Below the pieces are notes generated by a model. It was not told the origin of the DNA and ran no database searches. It saw only the letters and a list, made by a program, of their open reading frames with translations. Position numbers and translations under genes: made by a program. Below are positions 47,594 to 55,515 of a DNA stretch of 64,000 bases, in pieces (positions within the stretch are counted from its first letter, which is position 1; the number at the start of each line of letters is the position of its first letter). Origin of the DNA: Coprobacter tertius (lineage in GTDB: Bacteria > Bacteroidota > Bacteroidia > Bacteroidales > Coprobacteraceae); assembly GCF_024330105.1 (NCBI RefSeq), contig NZ_JANDHW010000006.1, positions 124,001 to 188,000 of the forward strand, given 5' to 3'.

Positions 47594-47640
47594 CGGGAGG
47601 TTGTCTCACCAGATAAATAAAAATGTGCGACAACCTCCCG
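47594..47640 (+). promoter_or_regulatory. 12-bp hairpin between serC and serA
   Basis: CGGGAGGTTGTC (47594-47605) pairs perfectly with GACAACCTCCCG (47629-47640), loop of 23 bases. No T-run follows, so it may be an mRNA processing or stability element, or a weak terminator that sets the serC:serA ratio. Confidence 0.6.
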
Positions 47641-47682
47641 ACTTGTTTAATCGCAAAAATAAACCCTTAAATACCAGATGAT

Positions 47683-48603
47683 ATGAAAATATTAGTTGCA
47701 ACCGATAAACCGTTCGCTCCTGTTGCCATAAACGGTATACGCGAAGAAATTGAAGCCGCAGGCATGGAACTTGCACTGCTCGAAAAATACGGTGAAAAAA
47801 GCAAATTAATCGATGCGATAGCTGATGCTGACGGAATTATCTTTCGTAGTGACATCATAGATGCAGAAGTACTTAATGCCGCAAAAAAATTAAAAGTAGC
47901 CGTTAGAGCTGGCGCCGGATATGACAATATCGATTTATCAACGGCTACTGCAAACGGAGTATGTGTAATGAATACTCCTGGACAAAATTCGAATGCTGTT
48001 GCAGAACTGGTTTTCGGAATGACTGTTATGCTAATTCGTAATTTCTATAACGGAAGTTCAGGAACCGAACTCAAAGGGAAAAAATTAGGAATACACGCTT
48101 ATGGACAAGTGGGTCGTAACGTCGCCCGCGTTGCAAAAGGATTTGGTATGGAAGTTTTTGCCTTCGATCCTTATTGTCCTGCCGAAATCATGGAAGCAGA
48201 CGGCGTTAAACCCGTATCTACCGTCGAAGAATTATATTCGAACTGCCAATATGTTTCATTACATATTCCGGCAACCGCTGAAACGAAAAAATCGATCAAC
48301 TATAAGCTATTGAACCGTATGCCTAAAAATGCCGTATTGATAAATACAGCGCGTAAAGAAGTTATCGACGAAGAAGAATTAGTAAAAATAATGAAAGACC
48401 GTACCGATATTCGATATATATCTGATATTAAACCAGATAATGCAGAAATATTTGCCGAAAAATTCGAAAATCGTTATTTCTTCACTCCGAAAAAAATGGG
48501 GGCTCAAACCGCTGAAGCGAATATTAACGCCGGTATCGCTGCTGCAAAACAATCGGTTGCTTTCCTAAAAGATGGAATCGACAAATATCGGGTAAATAAA
48601 TAA
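47683..48603 (+). CDS. serA: D-3-phosphoglycerate dehydrogenase-like (short SerA)
   Basis: A 306 aa NAD-dependent 2-hydroxyacid dehydrogenase. The Rossmann loop reads GKKLGIHAYGQVGRNVARVAKGFGMEV, and the catalytic residues sit in RAGAGYDNIDL, NTARKEVI and a C-terminal segment. It lacks the C-terminal ACT domain that gives serine feedback in the long E. coli form. Its position after serC supports serine synthesis (3-phosphoglycerate to 3-phosphohydroxypyruvate). The usual active-site His (in a GGAH-like motif) is not seen: the region reads TPKKMGAQTAEA. Confidence 0.88.
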   Translation: MKILVATDKPFAPVAINGIREEIEAAGMELALLEKYGEKSKLIDAIADADGIIFRSDIIDAEVLNAAKKLKVAVRAGAGYDNIDLSTATANGVCVMNTPGQNSNAVAELVFGMTVMLIRNFYNGSSGTELKGKKLGIHAYGQVGRNVARVAKGFGMEVFAFDPYCPAEIMEADGVKPVSTVEELYSNCQYVSLHIPATAETKKSINYKLLNRMPKNAVLINTARKEVIDEEELVKIMKDRTDIRYISDIKPDNAEIFAEKFENRYFFTPKKMGAQTAEANINAGIAAAKQSVAFLKDGIDKYRVNK

Positions 48604-48606
48604 AAA

Positions 48607-48650
48607 ATACCCGGCGAAAAGGACAATTACAATATTCTTTCGCCGGGTAT
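48607..48650 (+). terminator. Terminator after serA
   Basis: ATACCCGGCGAAA (48607-48619) pairs with TTTCGCCGGGTAT (48638-48650), a perfect 13-bp stem. A separate promoter for the next gene follows at once. Confidence 0.75.
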
Positions 48651-48660
48651 GTACAAATGC

Positions 48661-48668
48661 TATTTTTG
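48661..48668 (+). promoter_or_regulatory. -7 box for the DUF1015 gene
   Basis: TATTTTTG matches TAnnTTTG and lies 31 bases before the ATG at 48700. An in-frame ATG at 48649 would precede the promoter, so 48700 is preferred. Confidence 0.6.
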
Positions 48669-48699
48669 TAATCATTATAAACCACTTATAAAAACGACG

Positions 48700-49944
48700 A
48701 TGGCAAAAATAAAACCATTTAAAGGAATAAGACCTCCCAAAGAATTTATCGAAGAGGTTGCTTCCAGGCCTTATGATGTACTAAATTCAGAAGAAGCACG
48801 TAACGAAGCCGAAGGAAATGAAAAGTCTTTATATCATATTATAAAACCTGAAATCGATTTTGCACCAGGAACCGACGAACATGATCCGAAAGTTTATGAA
48901 AAGGCAATAGAAAACTTCAACCATTTTCAAGAAAAAGGATGGTTGAAACAAGATGATGAAGAACATTACTATATTTATGCTCAAACGATGAATGACCGTA
49001 CACAATACGGGCTTGTAGTTTGCGCCAACGTCGAGGACTATATGAACGGTGTGATAAAAAAACATGAACTTACCCGCCGAGACAAAGAAGAAGACCGTAT
49101 GAAACACGTACGCATAAACAATGCTAACATCGAACCGGTTTTCTTTGCCTACCCCGACAACGAAGAACTCGACCAAATCGTCTCCCGCACGGTATCGGGA
49201 CCTGCAGAATATGATTTTACAGCATCGGATGGTTTCGGTCATCATTTTTGGGTTATCGACAACAGGCAAGATATAGAACGTATTACCGAAATATTCGCTA
49301 AAATTCCTTACCTGTATATTGCCGACGGGCATCATCGTACTGCAGCAGCAGCTTTGGTCGGAGCCGAAAAAGCCAAACAAAATCCGACACATCGAGGTGA
49401 CGAAGAATACAACTATTTTCTTGCGGTATGTTTTCCGGGATCCCAGTTAAACATTATCGATTACAATCGGGTTGTGAAAGACCTAAACGGACTAACTGAA
49501 GACGAATTCTTAAAAAAACTATCGAAACATTTCGATATAGAAGATAAAGGTGAAAAAATTTATAAACCAGCGACTTTACACAATTTTGCCCTATATTTGG
49601 GAAAACATTGGTATTCATTAACCGCAAAACCGGGAACGTATAAAGAAAACGATCCCATCGGAGTTCTCGATGTCACTATTTCATCAGATCTTATTTTACG
49701 AGATATTTTAGGAATTACCGATCTGAGATCCGATAAAAGAATCGATTTTGTGGGAGGAATACGAGGACTGGAAGAACTACAAAAACGAGTAGACAGCGGT
49801 GAAATGAAAATAGCTTTAGCATTGTATCCTGTATCGATGAAACAACTTATGGATATTGCCGATACAGGGAATATCATGCCACCGAAAACAACGTGGTTCG
49901 AACCCAAACTGCGTTCGGGACTCGTAATACACAAACTGGATTGA
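48700..49944 (+). CDS. DUF1015 family protein
   Basis: A 414 aa cytoplasmic protein of the DUF1015 family. The start gives the standard MAKIKPFKGIRPP opening, followed by RPYDVLNSEEARNEA. The most conserved core is YIADGHHRTAAA (about residues 207-218), whose GHHR resembles the GxHR/Srx-type nucleotide pocket of ParB-like and serine kinase proteins; this is a resemblance only. The gene sits directly after serC-serA, with its own promoter. Its function is not established as far as I know, but the neighbours point to serine metabolism. Confidence 0.88.
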   Translation: MAKIKPFKGIRPPKEFIEEVASRPYDVLNSEEARNEAEGNEKSLYHIIKPEIDFAPGTDEHDPKVYEKAIENFNHFQEKGWLKQDDEEHYYIYAQTMNDRTQYGLVVCANVEDYMNGVIKKHELTRRDKEEDRMKHVRINNANIEPVFFAYPDNEELDQIVSRTVSGPAEYDFTASDGFGHHFWVIDNRQDIERITEIFAKIPYLYIADGHHRTAAAALVGAEKAKQNPTHRGDEEYNYFLAVCFPGSQLNIIDYNRVVKDLNGLTEDEFLKKLSKHFDIEDKGEKIYKPATLHNFALYLGKHWYSLTAKPGTYKENDPIGVLDVTISSDLILRDILGITDLRSDKRIDFVGGIRGLEELQKRVDSGEMKIALALYPVSMKQLMDIADTGNIMPPKTTWFEPKLRSGLVIHKLD

Positions 49945-49971
49945 AATTGAAAAAATATCCGGGAAATAACA

Positions 49972-50003
49972 TTCGGCCTTACTTTTTCTTAGATAAGGCC
50001 GAA
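49972..50003 (+). terminator. Terminator after the DUF1015 gene
   Basis: TTCGGCCTTA (49972-49981) pairs with TAAGGCCGAA (49994-50003), 12-base loop, followed by GCTGTTTTTCG. Confidence 0.75.
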
Positions 50004-50106
50004 GCTGTTTTTCGCATCTTTTAATAAAATAAATAATAGAACGGTGCAGCTATCGCAACAAAAAGTGCGTCTAATCTAATAGCGGCCGGAAAAAGAATAG
50101 TTTCCG

Positions 50107-50631
50107 ATGGATGAAATACAACTGATAAAAGGTTGTAAAAATAATGACTCCAGAGCGCAGAGAGAACTTTATAATACCTATGCGCGCAAAATGATGGCAG
50201 TATGTCTTCGTTATAGTAACGACAGGGAAACAGCCGAAGATTTGCTGCAAGATGGATTTATAAAAGTATTTTCGGCTATCGGGTCATACACTGGAAACGG
50301 CTCGTTCGAAGGATGGATAAGACGAATTTTTGTAAATACAGCACTCGAATATTTACGAAAAAACGATATTCTGAAAGAAACCGTCGAATTAGATAACCCG
50401 GATATTTTAAAGGAACCTGATTACTCGGCATTGGAAAAAATTTCGGCAAACGAACTTATAGAACTCATAGCCGAGCTCCCACCAGGTTTCAGAACTGTTT
50501 TTAATATGTTTGCCATAGAAGGTTATACACATAAAGAAATTGCTGAGGCACTCGGAATTAACGAAAGTACTTCCCGCTCTCAGTTTACAAGGGCAAAAAG
50601 ATTATTACAGAAAAAATTAGAAGAATTATAA
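50107..50631 (+). CDS. ECF-type RNA polymerase sigma factor
   Basis: A 174 aa extracytoplasmic-function sigma factor. Region 2 (about 20-85) includes ETAEDLLQDGFIKVF and WIRRIFVNTALEYLRKN; region 4 (about 118-170) has ELPPGFRTVFNMFAIEGYTHKEIAEALGINESTSRSQFTRAKRLL, with the GINESTSRSQ recognition helix. ECF sigma factors are usually held by an anti-sigma factor in the same operon. Here the next gene, 4 bases on, encodes a membrane-anchored protein with an outer-membrane barrel, so this looks like a surface-signal system. No TAnnTTTG box is visible, which would fit self-control by its own sigma. Confidence 0.94.
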   Translation: MDEIQLIKGCKNNDSRAQRELYNTYARKMMAVCLRYSNDRETAEDLLQDGFIKVFSAIGSYTGNGSFEGWIRRIFVNTALEYLRKNDILKETVELDNPDILKEPDYSALEKISANELIELIAELPPGFRTVFNMFAIEGYTHKEIAEALGINESTSRSQFTRAKRLLQKKLEEL

Positions 50632-50635
50632 TAAG

Positions 50636-51922
50636 ATGCATACCAAAAATAACAGATTTGAAAACCTCATACGCACGAAACTGAAAGATTTCGAGGCCGA
50701 TGTTCCCGATAGCCTGTGGCTGAATATCGAGAACAGATTGCCCGAGAAAAAACATGTGTGGATGAGACCGGTTTTCCGCTATGCAGCAGCATGTGCCGCT
50801 ATTCTAATCGGAGGTATTGCGACTTATACTCTTTTCTTCGTGCCTGAAAACATCGAACACCGAATTGCCGAAGTCAGACAAGATGAAATAAAAAGAGAAA
50901 TACAAATATTCGAGCCCGTAAAAACAGAAGATAATTACATTTCTCCCGAAATAGAAGAGAATAAAGTAATAGAAAAACAACAAAATATAAAAGAAGAATC
51001 ATATACTGCACCGACTTCTATACAGAAAAAAATTTTACCGACGACCACAACAAAAGAAAGTCGCCACCAAGGAAACAAAGAATTATTAGCTACAAATAAG
51101 GTTCAAGAAAAAAATAAAGATCAAAATCAACCGATTACCCCAAAAAAGGAAATTACCGACAATGAAAAATACGGTTATCCGGCTGATATGACAAAAGAAG
51201 AATACAACCAGAAAATGAAAGAGTTCGAAAAAATCATACAAAATAATAATTCAGATTTTGCCGGATTCAATGCAGCTAAAAATATAAATAATAACGGAAT
51301 ATCGCTAAAGTTGATGGCTTCCAATTCATTACCCGGAAGTAAAAATATGGCAAATCGACCTTTTACGCAAAATGCAGCAGAAATAAACGATGGCCTTAGC
51401 CTTTATTCAGATGAAGAACAACTCCGATTTATTCATAAAGTTCCATTGTCTTTCGGTTTAACCGTTGAAAAACAGCTCCCTCGCAATTGGAGTATAGAAA
51501 GCGGAATTGTTTATACCCTTTTACGTTCAGATTATAAAACCAAAAGCCTGAGTCGTAAAGGAAAACAAGAATTGCATTATATCGGGATTCCTGTAAATGC
51601 GATATACCGTTTCGCCCGTTTGGGCAATGCCTCATTTTATGCTTCAGCCGGAGTACAGGCAGATTTCAATGTCAGTGGTAAACGAACCGAAGACGTCGAA
51701 AACAAGAATCTGAAAAATAAATTATCGGAAGATATCAGAGACAAACGCATACAGTGGTCTTTCAACCTCAAAGCAGGTGCCGCCTATGCATTGCATGATC
51801 ATATCGATCTTTATCTCGAACCAGGAATGGCATATTATTTAGACAACAGCAGTATACCTAATTTATGGCATGACCGTCCCCTGAACTTTACTGTCCAACT
51901 AGGACTTCGTACCAATTTTTAA
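50636..51922 (+). CDS. Predicted dual-membrane-spanning anti-sigma factor (Dma-like)
   Basis: A 428 aa protein with a rare plan. Residues 1-45 are a short cytoplasmic head (FENLIRTKLKDFEADVPDSLW: the VPDSLW pattern is common at the start of Bacteroidota anti-sigma-like proteins). Residues about 46-68 form one membrane helix. Residues about 70-265 are a low-complexity stretch rich in Lys, Glu, Asn, Gln and Thr, fit for crossing the periplasm. Residues about 268-428 read as alternating amphipathic strands with aromatic ends and finish in FTVQLGLRTNF, as in an eight-stranded outer-membrane barrel. This is the layout reported for Dma proteins of Bacteroides thetaiotaomicron (from memory), which control vesicle formation. 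It is 4 bases after the sigma factor gene, and a NigD-like lipoprotein gene follows. Confidence 0.8.
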   Translation: MHTKNNRFENLIRTKLKDFEADVPDSLWLNIENRLPEKKHVWMRPVFRYAAACAAILIGGIATYTLFFVPENIEHRIAEVRQDEIKREIQIFEPVKTEDNYISPEIEENKVIEKQQNIKEESYTAPTSIQKKILPTTTTKESRHQGNKELLATNKVQEKNKDQNQPITPKKEITDNEKYGYPADMTKEEYNQKMKEFEKIIQNNNSDFAGFNAAKNINNNGISLKLMASNSLPGSKNMANRPFTQNAAEINDGLSLYSDEEQLRFIHKVPLSFGLTVEKQLPRNWSIESGIVYTLLRSDYKTKSLSRKGKQELHYIGIPVNAIYRFARLGNASFYASAGVQADFNVSGKRTEDVENKNLKNKLSEDIRDKRIQWSFNLKAGAAYALHDHIDLYLEPGMAYYLDNSSIPNLWHDRPLNFTVQLGLRTNF

Positions 51923-51972
51923 CCCTTTATATGCATACTACTGAATTAATAAACTATATAATTTAAAAACAA

Positions 51973-52734
51973 ATGATGAAAACGATCAAAATGGTTAACA
52001 TCTTATTATTATTTACTGTAATGATATGGACATTAACCGGTTGCTTAAAAAATAACGGAAATATATTGACATCATATGGTGTGGGTACGATTCATGTCCT
52101 TGAAAACGGCACGAAATATATCCTTTTCGATCAAAACAACCTAAAAATCAAAAGTAATCAGATAAAAGAGGAATGGGAAGCTGGAGGTCGCATATTTACG
52201 GGTTTTACTATAAACTGGGACGAACAACCTTCATCTACTGATACAGACAATATATATGAAGCTAATCTTAATGGAACCCCCGACTATTTTGGTTTACCGA
52301 AAGCTTTTGATACAAACCCGAACGGAATATGGGAACAAAAATTTCAAACCAGCGATTCATTGGTAAATATGACAAAACCCGTAATTACCTATCCTAAAAA
52401 CGGGCCGGCACTATTAACAATACAAACTCAGATGCAGTTCCCGAACTCAGGGGAAACGTATTCTTTAAATCTTGCTCAGTTAAAAGAATATGTAATAGGA
52501 ACTAAATCAGATACACTATTACTCGTATATCAACGTTCGGGAACCGGTATGCCCACTAATTATATTACGCCTTGGTACTCTTTTACTTTACCTGATTACC
52601 CTGAAAATATAAATTTAATCGTAAGATTCAAAGTAAAAAATAACTCGTTTATGCCTTCTGATGTAAATAAAAAAGAAGGATATTATGCGTTTAAAACAGG
52701 ATATACGGTTCCTTCAGATGAAAACAATAACTAA
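51973..52734 (+). CDS. NigD-like lipoprotein
   Basis: A 253 aa lipoprotein. The lipobox is LTGC, with Cys24 from the first ATG (either of two adjacent Met codons may start it). The mature part starts with an OB-like half (YGVGTIHVLENGTKYILFDQNNLKIKSNQ) and continues with a beta-rich half (LIVRFKVKNNSFMPSDVNKKEGYYAFKTGY), the usual two-part plan of NigD-like proteins in Bacteroidota. It follows the Dma-like gene by 50 bases and ends the unit before a terminator. In B. thetaiotaomicron a NigD protein is the output of the Dma1 system (from memory), which supports reading these three genes as one system. Confidence 0.75.
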   Translation: MMKTIKMVNILLLFTVMIWTLTGCLKNNGNILTSYGVGTIHVLENGTKYILFDQNNLKIKSNQIKEEWEAGGRIFTGFTINWDEQPSSTDTDNIYEANLNGTPDYFGLPKAFDTNPNGIWEQKFQTSDSLVNMTKPVITYPKNGPALLTIQTQMQFPNSGETYSLNLAQLKEYVIGTKSDTLLLVYQRSGTGMPTNYITPWYSFTLPDYPENINLIVRFKVKNNSFMPSDVNKKEGYYAFKTGYTVPSDENNN

Positions 52735-52772
52735 AACCCTATATTTTTTGATGCCACAAAACTTTCAGTAGC

Positions 52773-52808
52773 AAAACGGCCGCTTGAACTTCCGGGAGCG
52801 GCCGTTTT
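52773..52808. terminator. Bidirectional terminator between the NigD-like gene and mscL
   Basis: AAAACGGCCGCT (52773-52784) pairs with AGCGGCCGTTTT (52797-52808), a perfect 12-bp stem with A-run and T-run on each side, between convergent genes. Confidence 0.9.
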
Positions 52809-52813
52809 ATTTA

Positions 52814-53254
52814 TCAATCTTTTTGCTTTTCCATTAAATCACGAATCTCAGTAAGCAATTTTACCTCAGCAGAAGGTTCTGGTGTCGGAGCTGGAGCCTC
52901 TTCCTCTTTCTTCTTCTGATTCATTAATTTAGCCATCAATTTTATCATTAAGAATATAGAAAAAGCAATTATAATAAAATCGACACTAACTTGTATAAAA
53001 TTACCGTAATTAAGCGTTACAGCAGGCGTCACAACCTCTCCTGCAGAATTTCTTACCGCCTCATGCAATGTAATTTTCAAATTAGTAAAATTAACGCCAC
53101 CCAACAATATCCCTACAACAGGCATAATAAGATCGGATACAGCTGACGACACAATCTTACCGAAGGCACCACCGATAATGATACCTACAGCCATATCCAC
53201 TACATTTCCGCGCATGGCAAACTGCTTAAAATCTTGCAAAAATTTACTTTTCAT
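52814..53254 (-). CDS. mscL: Large-conductance mechanosensitive channel MscL
   Basis: A 146 aa channel that opens under osmotic down-shock. The N-terminal helix ([29 protein letters not shown]) with the pore-lining GIIIGGAFG, the periplasmic loop and the second helix ([21 protein letters not shown]) match the family; the C terminus is a charged helix. The protein is complete. It is convergent with the NigD-like gene. Confidence 0.96.
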   Translation of the reverse strand: MKSKFLQDFKQFAMRGNVVDMAVGIIIGGAFGKIVSSAVSDLIMPVVGILLGGVNFTNLKITLHEAVRNSAGEVVTPAVTLNYGNFIQVSVDFIIIAFSIFLMIKLMAKLMNQKKKEEEAPAPTPEPSAEVKLLTEIRDLMEKQKD

Positions 53255-53587
53255 ATTCTATTCACTAAATTATTAATATTATGCAACGTATTTTTAATAG
53301 ATAACAAACATCATGTGAATAATGACGGTAAACATTTAACTTTTTAGATAACTTTTAAACAAAAATAATACTTCCTGTATAATTTTCAAAATATAAATAA
53401 AGAATCAGTTATTTTCCTGAAGAGATATTCTGAAAAATAAAATTAATTCTGACTAAACCTGTCTATAAACCGATATCATATCGTACCTCATTCTTCTCTA
53501 AGAAAGAAAAAATGCATCATAAAATTTATTTTTACATAATTGGATATTTTTTTATATTATTCGATACGTTAGCAAACTCTTTTTCAT
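53255..53587. other. AT-rich divergent intergenic region
   Basis: About 330 bases between mscL and the thiamin operon promoter. I find no coding frame, repeat or clear promoter for mscL. Confidence 0.5.
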
Positions 53588-53595
53588 TACATTTG
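53588..53595 (+). promoter_or_regulatory. -7 box of the thiamin operon
   Basis: TACATTTG fits TAnnTTTG, 8 bases before the riboswitch aptamer, so the transcript would begin right at the aptamer. Confidence 0.65.
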
Positions 53596-53602
53596 TATCG
53601 AA

Positions 53603-53677
53603 ACAAGAGGGGTGCCGTTTAATGGCTGAGATTATACCCTATGAACCTGACGGATAATGCCGGCGTAGGAATTTTGT
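53603..53677 (+). promoter_or_regulatory. TPP riboswitch (THI element)
   Basis: The aptamer core is clear: GGGGTGCC, GGCTGAGATTATACCC, TGAACCTGACGGATAATGCC and GGCGTAGGAA in order, with P1 formed by ACAAGA (53603-53608) and TTTTGT (53672-53677). It lies 91 bases before thiD and should lower operon expression when thiamin pyrophosphate is plentiful. A stretch at 53729-53737 can pair with the 5' strand (53604-53612), which suggests how the switch works. Confidence 0.95.
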
Positions 53678-53768
53678 TCATAGTAAAGCCTTAATTCTGT
53701 GTTCTGACCTGTATTTAACAGTGTTCTTCCCCTTTTGAGTGTGCCAAATACTCAACAATAAGTAAACA

Positions 53769-54593
53769 ATGAATCGTTATCCGAAATGTTTAACTATTGC
53801 GGGCTCTGACTGTAGCGGGGGAGCCGGAATACAAGCCGATCTTAAAACAATGTCGGCTATTGGTGTGTACGGAATGTCGGCTATTACTGCTGTAACTGCA
53901 CAAAATACTTGTGGTGTAACTGCTATTCAACCGATAGAGAGGGAAATAGTAAAAGCACAGCTCGAAGCGGTCTTCTCCGATATAGGAGCAGATGCTGTAA
54001 AAATAGGCATGCTTCATTCGCCCGGTATTGTTGAAACGGTCATTGAAATGTTGGATAAATATACCCCTCCGTATATCATTCTCGATCCTGTCATGATTTC
54101 TACCAGCGGGCATAAGTTAATAGAAGATGAAACCATAGGGATCATCAAAAGTAAATTATTTTGCAGATCGACCCTAATTACGCCCAATATAGATGAAGCT
54201 ATTCTGCTTTCGGGTAAAAATATAACGACAGAGAACGAGATGTATGCAGCAGCCGATATTTTAATTAAGAACGGATGTAATGCTGTTTTGATGAAAGGAG
54301 GCCATTTGAAAAACGCTCAAATGACAGATATTCTTTTTACCCGACAAAATGATCCGTTAATTTTACGGTCCGATCCTATCGATACCGTAAATTCTCATGG
54401 TACGGGATGTACACTGTCATCTGCCATTGCTTCATATCTGGCATTAGGCTATACATTAAACGAGTCGACTAAACTGGCTAAAAAATTCATCACAACAGCT
54501 CTTAAAAAAGGAGCCAATATAAAAACAGGAACCGGTCACGGTCCCCTGAACCATTTTTTTGCTCCACATCCTTTAAAAGTTATAAATTCCTGA
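53769..54593 (+). CDS. thiD: Hydroxymethylpyrimidine/phosphomethylpyrimidine kinase (ThiD)
   Basis: A 274 aa ribokinase-fold enzyme that phosphorylates HMP and HMP-phosphate to HMP-PP. Motifs: [19 protein letters not shown] at the N terminus, [13 protein letters not shown] in the middle and the C-terminal [14 protein letters not shown] catalytic loop. It is the first gene of the operon and sits right after the TPP riboswitch. Confidence 0.97.
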   Translation: MNRYPKCLTIAGSDCSGGAGIQADLKTMSAIGVYGMSAITAVTAQNTCGVTAIQPIEREIVKAQLEAVFSDIGADAVKIGMLHSPGIVETVIEMLDKYTPPYIILDPVMISTSGHKLIEDETIGIIKSKLFCRSTLITPNIDEAILLSGKNITTENEMYAAADILIKNGCNAVLMKGGHLKNAQMTDILFTRQNDPLILRSDPIDTVNSHGTGCTLSSAIASYLALGYTLNESTKLAKKFITTALKKGANIKTGTGHGPLNHFFAPHPLKVINS

Positions 54594-54630
54594 AAATATA
54601 TGCCTAAACTTGAATTAAAATTGAGATTGT

Positions 54631-54825
54631 ATGAAAGTTTTTTTGAATCACCAAGAAATCTGTGTGGGTAGTAGAGTGACGTTGAGAGATTTATTGGCCG
54701 GTCAAAGTTTAACAGCAGACGGTAGTACCGTAGCGGTTAACAACCGGGTGATTACTAAAGAAGAGTGGCGTGAAACATTCTTGTCTAACGGCGATAAAGT
54801 AACAGTTATAAAAACGACTTACTAA
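54631..54825 (+). CDS. ThiS-like protein lacking the C-terminal Gly-Gly
   Basis: A 64 aa protein of ubiquitin-like ThiS type (MKVFLNHQEICVGSRVTLRDLL ... VAVNNRVITKEEWRETFL ... GDKVTVIKTTY). It aligns along its full length with the true ThiS at 56146-56349 (shared VAVNN core, E/QW step and xKxTVI end) but stops at TTY, before the Gly-Gly that is adenylated and thiocarboxylated in sulfur carriers. The stop codon is clear and no frameshift to Gly-Gly is seen downstream. It cannot be a normal sulfur carrier; it may regulate, scaffold or be a fading copy. Confidence 0.82.
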   Translation: MKVFLNHQEICVGSRVTLRDLLAGQSLTADGSTVAVNNRVITKEEWRETFLSNGDKVTVIKTTY

Positions 54826-54872
54826 GGAATTTTTCCTCGTTTTACATGACACAGATATTAAAAAACAAAATT

Positions 54873-54908
54873 AAATAATGGTATCCGGAAAAACCGGATC
54901 CATTATTT
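54873..54908 (+). terminator. Hairpin inside the thiamin operon
   Basis: The arm at 54873-54888 (AAATAATGGTATCCGG) pairs with 54894-54908 (CCGGATCCATTATTT), one bulged T, loop AAAAA. It lies between the ThiS-like and TenI-like genes. It could be an attenuator or a processing site, since the genes after it are still thiamin genes. Confidence 0.6.
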
Positions 54909-54924
54909 AAAAATATAATCCAAG

Positions 54925-55515
54925 ATGAAAATAATAGCTATAACACAGGAAGATTTTTTTGACGAAGAAGCTGAAACAATCTGTTTTCTACTCGATAAAA
55001 GGGGTATAGATACACTGCACTTGAGAAAACCTGCAGCTACATCCGACAATTTACAAAGTTTATTACAACACATTCCCTCACAATATTATCGCCATATCAT
55101 TCTTCACGAACACTTCGAACTGATACATAAATTTCCTCTTAAAGGGATTCATCTCAATCGTCGAAATCCCCATTCGCCTATTGGTTATCAAGGATATACA
55201 GGACGTTCATGCCATTCGATAGAAGAACTTAAATCATCCCCAAAAACCGATTATTGTTTTCTTAGCCCCATTTTCGACAGTATTTCCAAAAAAGGATACC
55301 GGGCCGGTTTTTCTGAAAAAGAACTTACAGAAGCTTCCCGTTCAGGAACGATCGATAACTCTGTTGTCGCTTTAGGCGGAATTACCCCCGACCGTCTTCC
55401 CATATTAAAAAAATATAAATTTGGAGGTGCTGCATTTTTAGGTTATTTATGGAATGTAACCGAGAAAGGCGAACTAATCAAAAGACTCGATGAAATAAAA
55501 TATTACAACAGATGA
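54925..55515 (+). CDS. TenI/ThiE-like protein, probable thiazole tautomerase
   Basis: A 196 aa TIM-barrel protein of the ThiE/TenI family. It keeps the LHLRKP, GIHLNRRN and VALGGITPDRL segments, but the phosphate/pyrimidine loop reads FLSPIFDSISKKGYRAG rather than the GPxxxTxTKxN of true ThiE. That is the TenI type, where the enzyme makes the aromatic thiazole phosphate tautomer. The true ThiE follows (4-base overlap), so having both is reasonable. Catalysis is inferred only from the family. Confidence 0.8.
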   Translation: MKIIAITQEDFFDEEAETICFLLDKRGIDTLHLRKPAATSDNLQSLLQHIPSQYYRHIILHEHFELIHKFPLKGIHLNRRNPHSPIGYQGYTGRSCHSIEELKSSPKTDYCFLSPIFDSISKKGYRAGFSEKELTEASRSGTIDNSVVALGGITPDRLPILKKYKFGGAAFLGYLWNVTEKGELIKRLDEIKYYNR

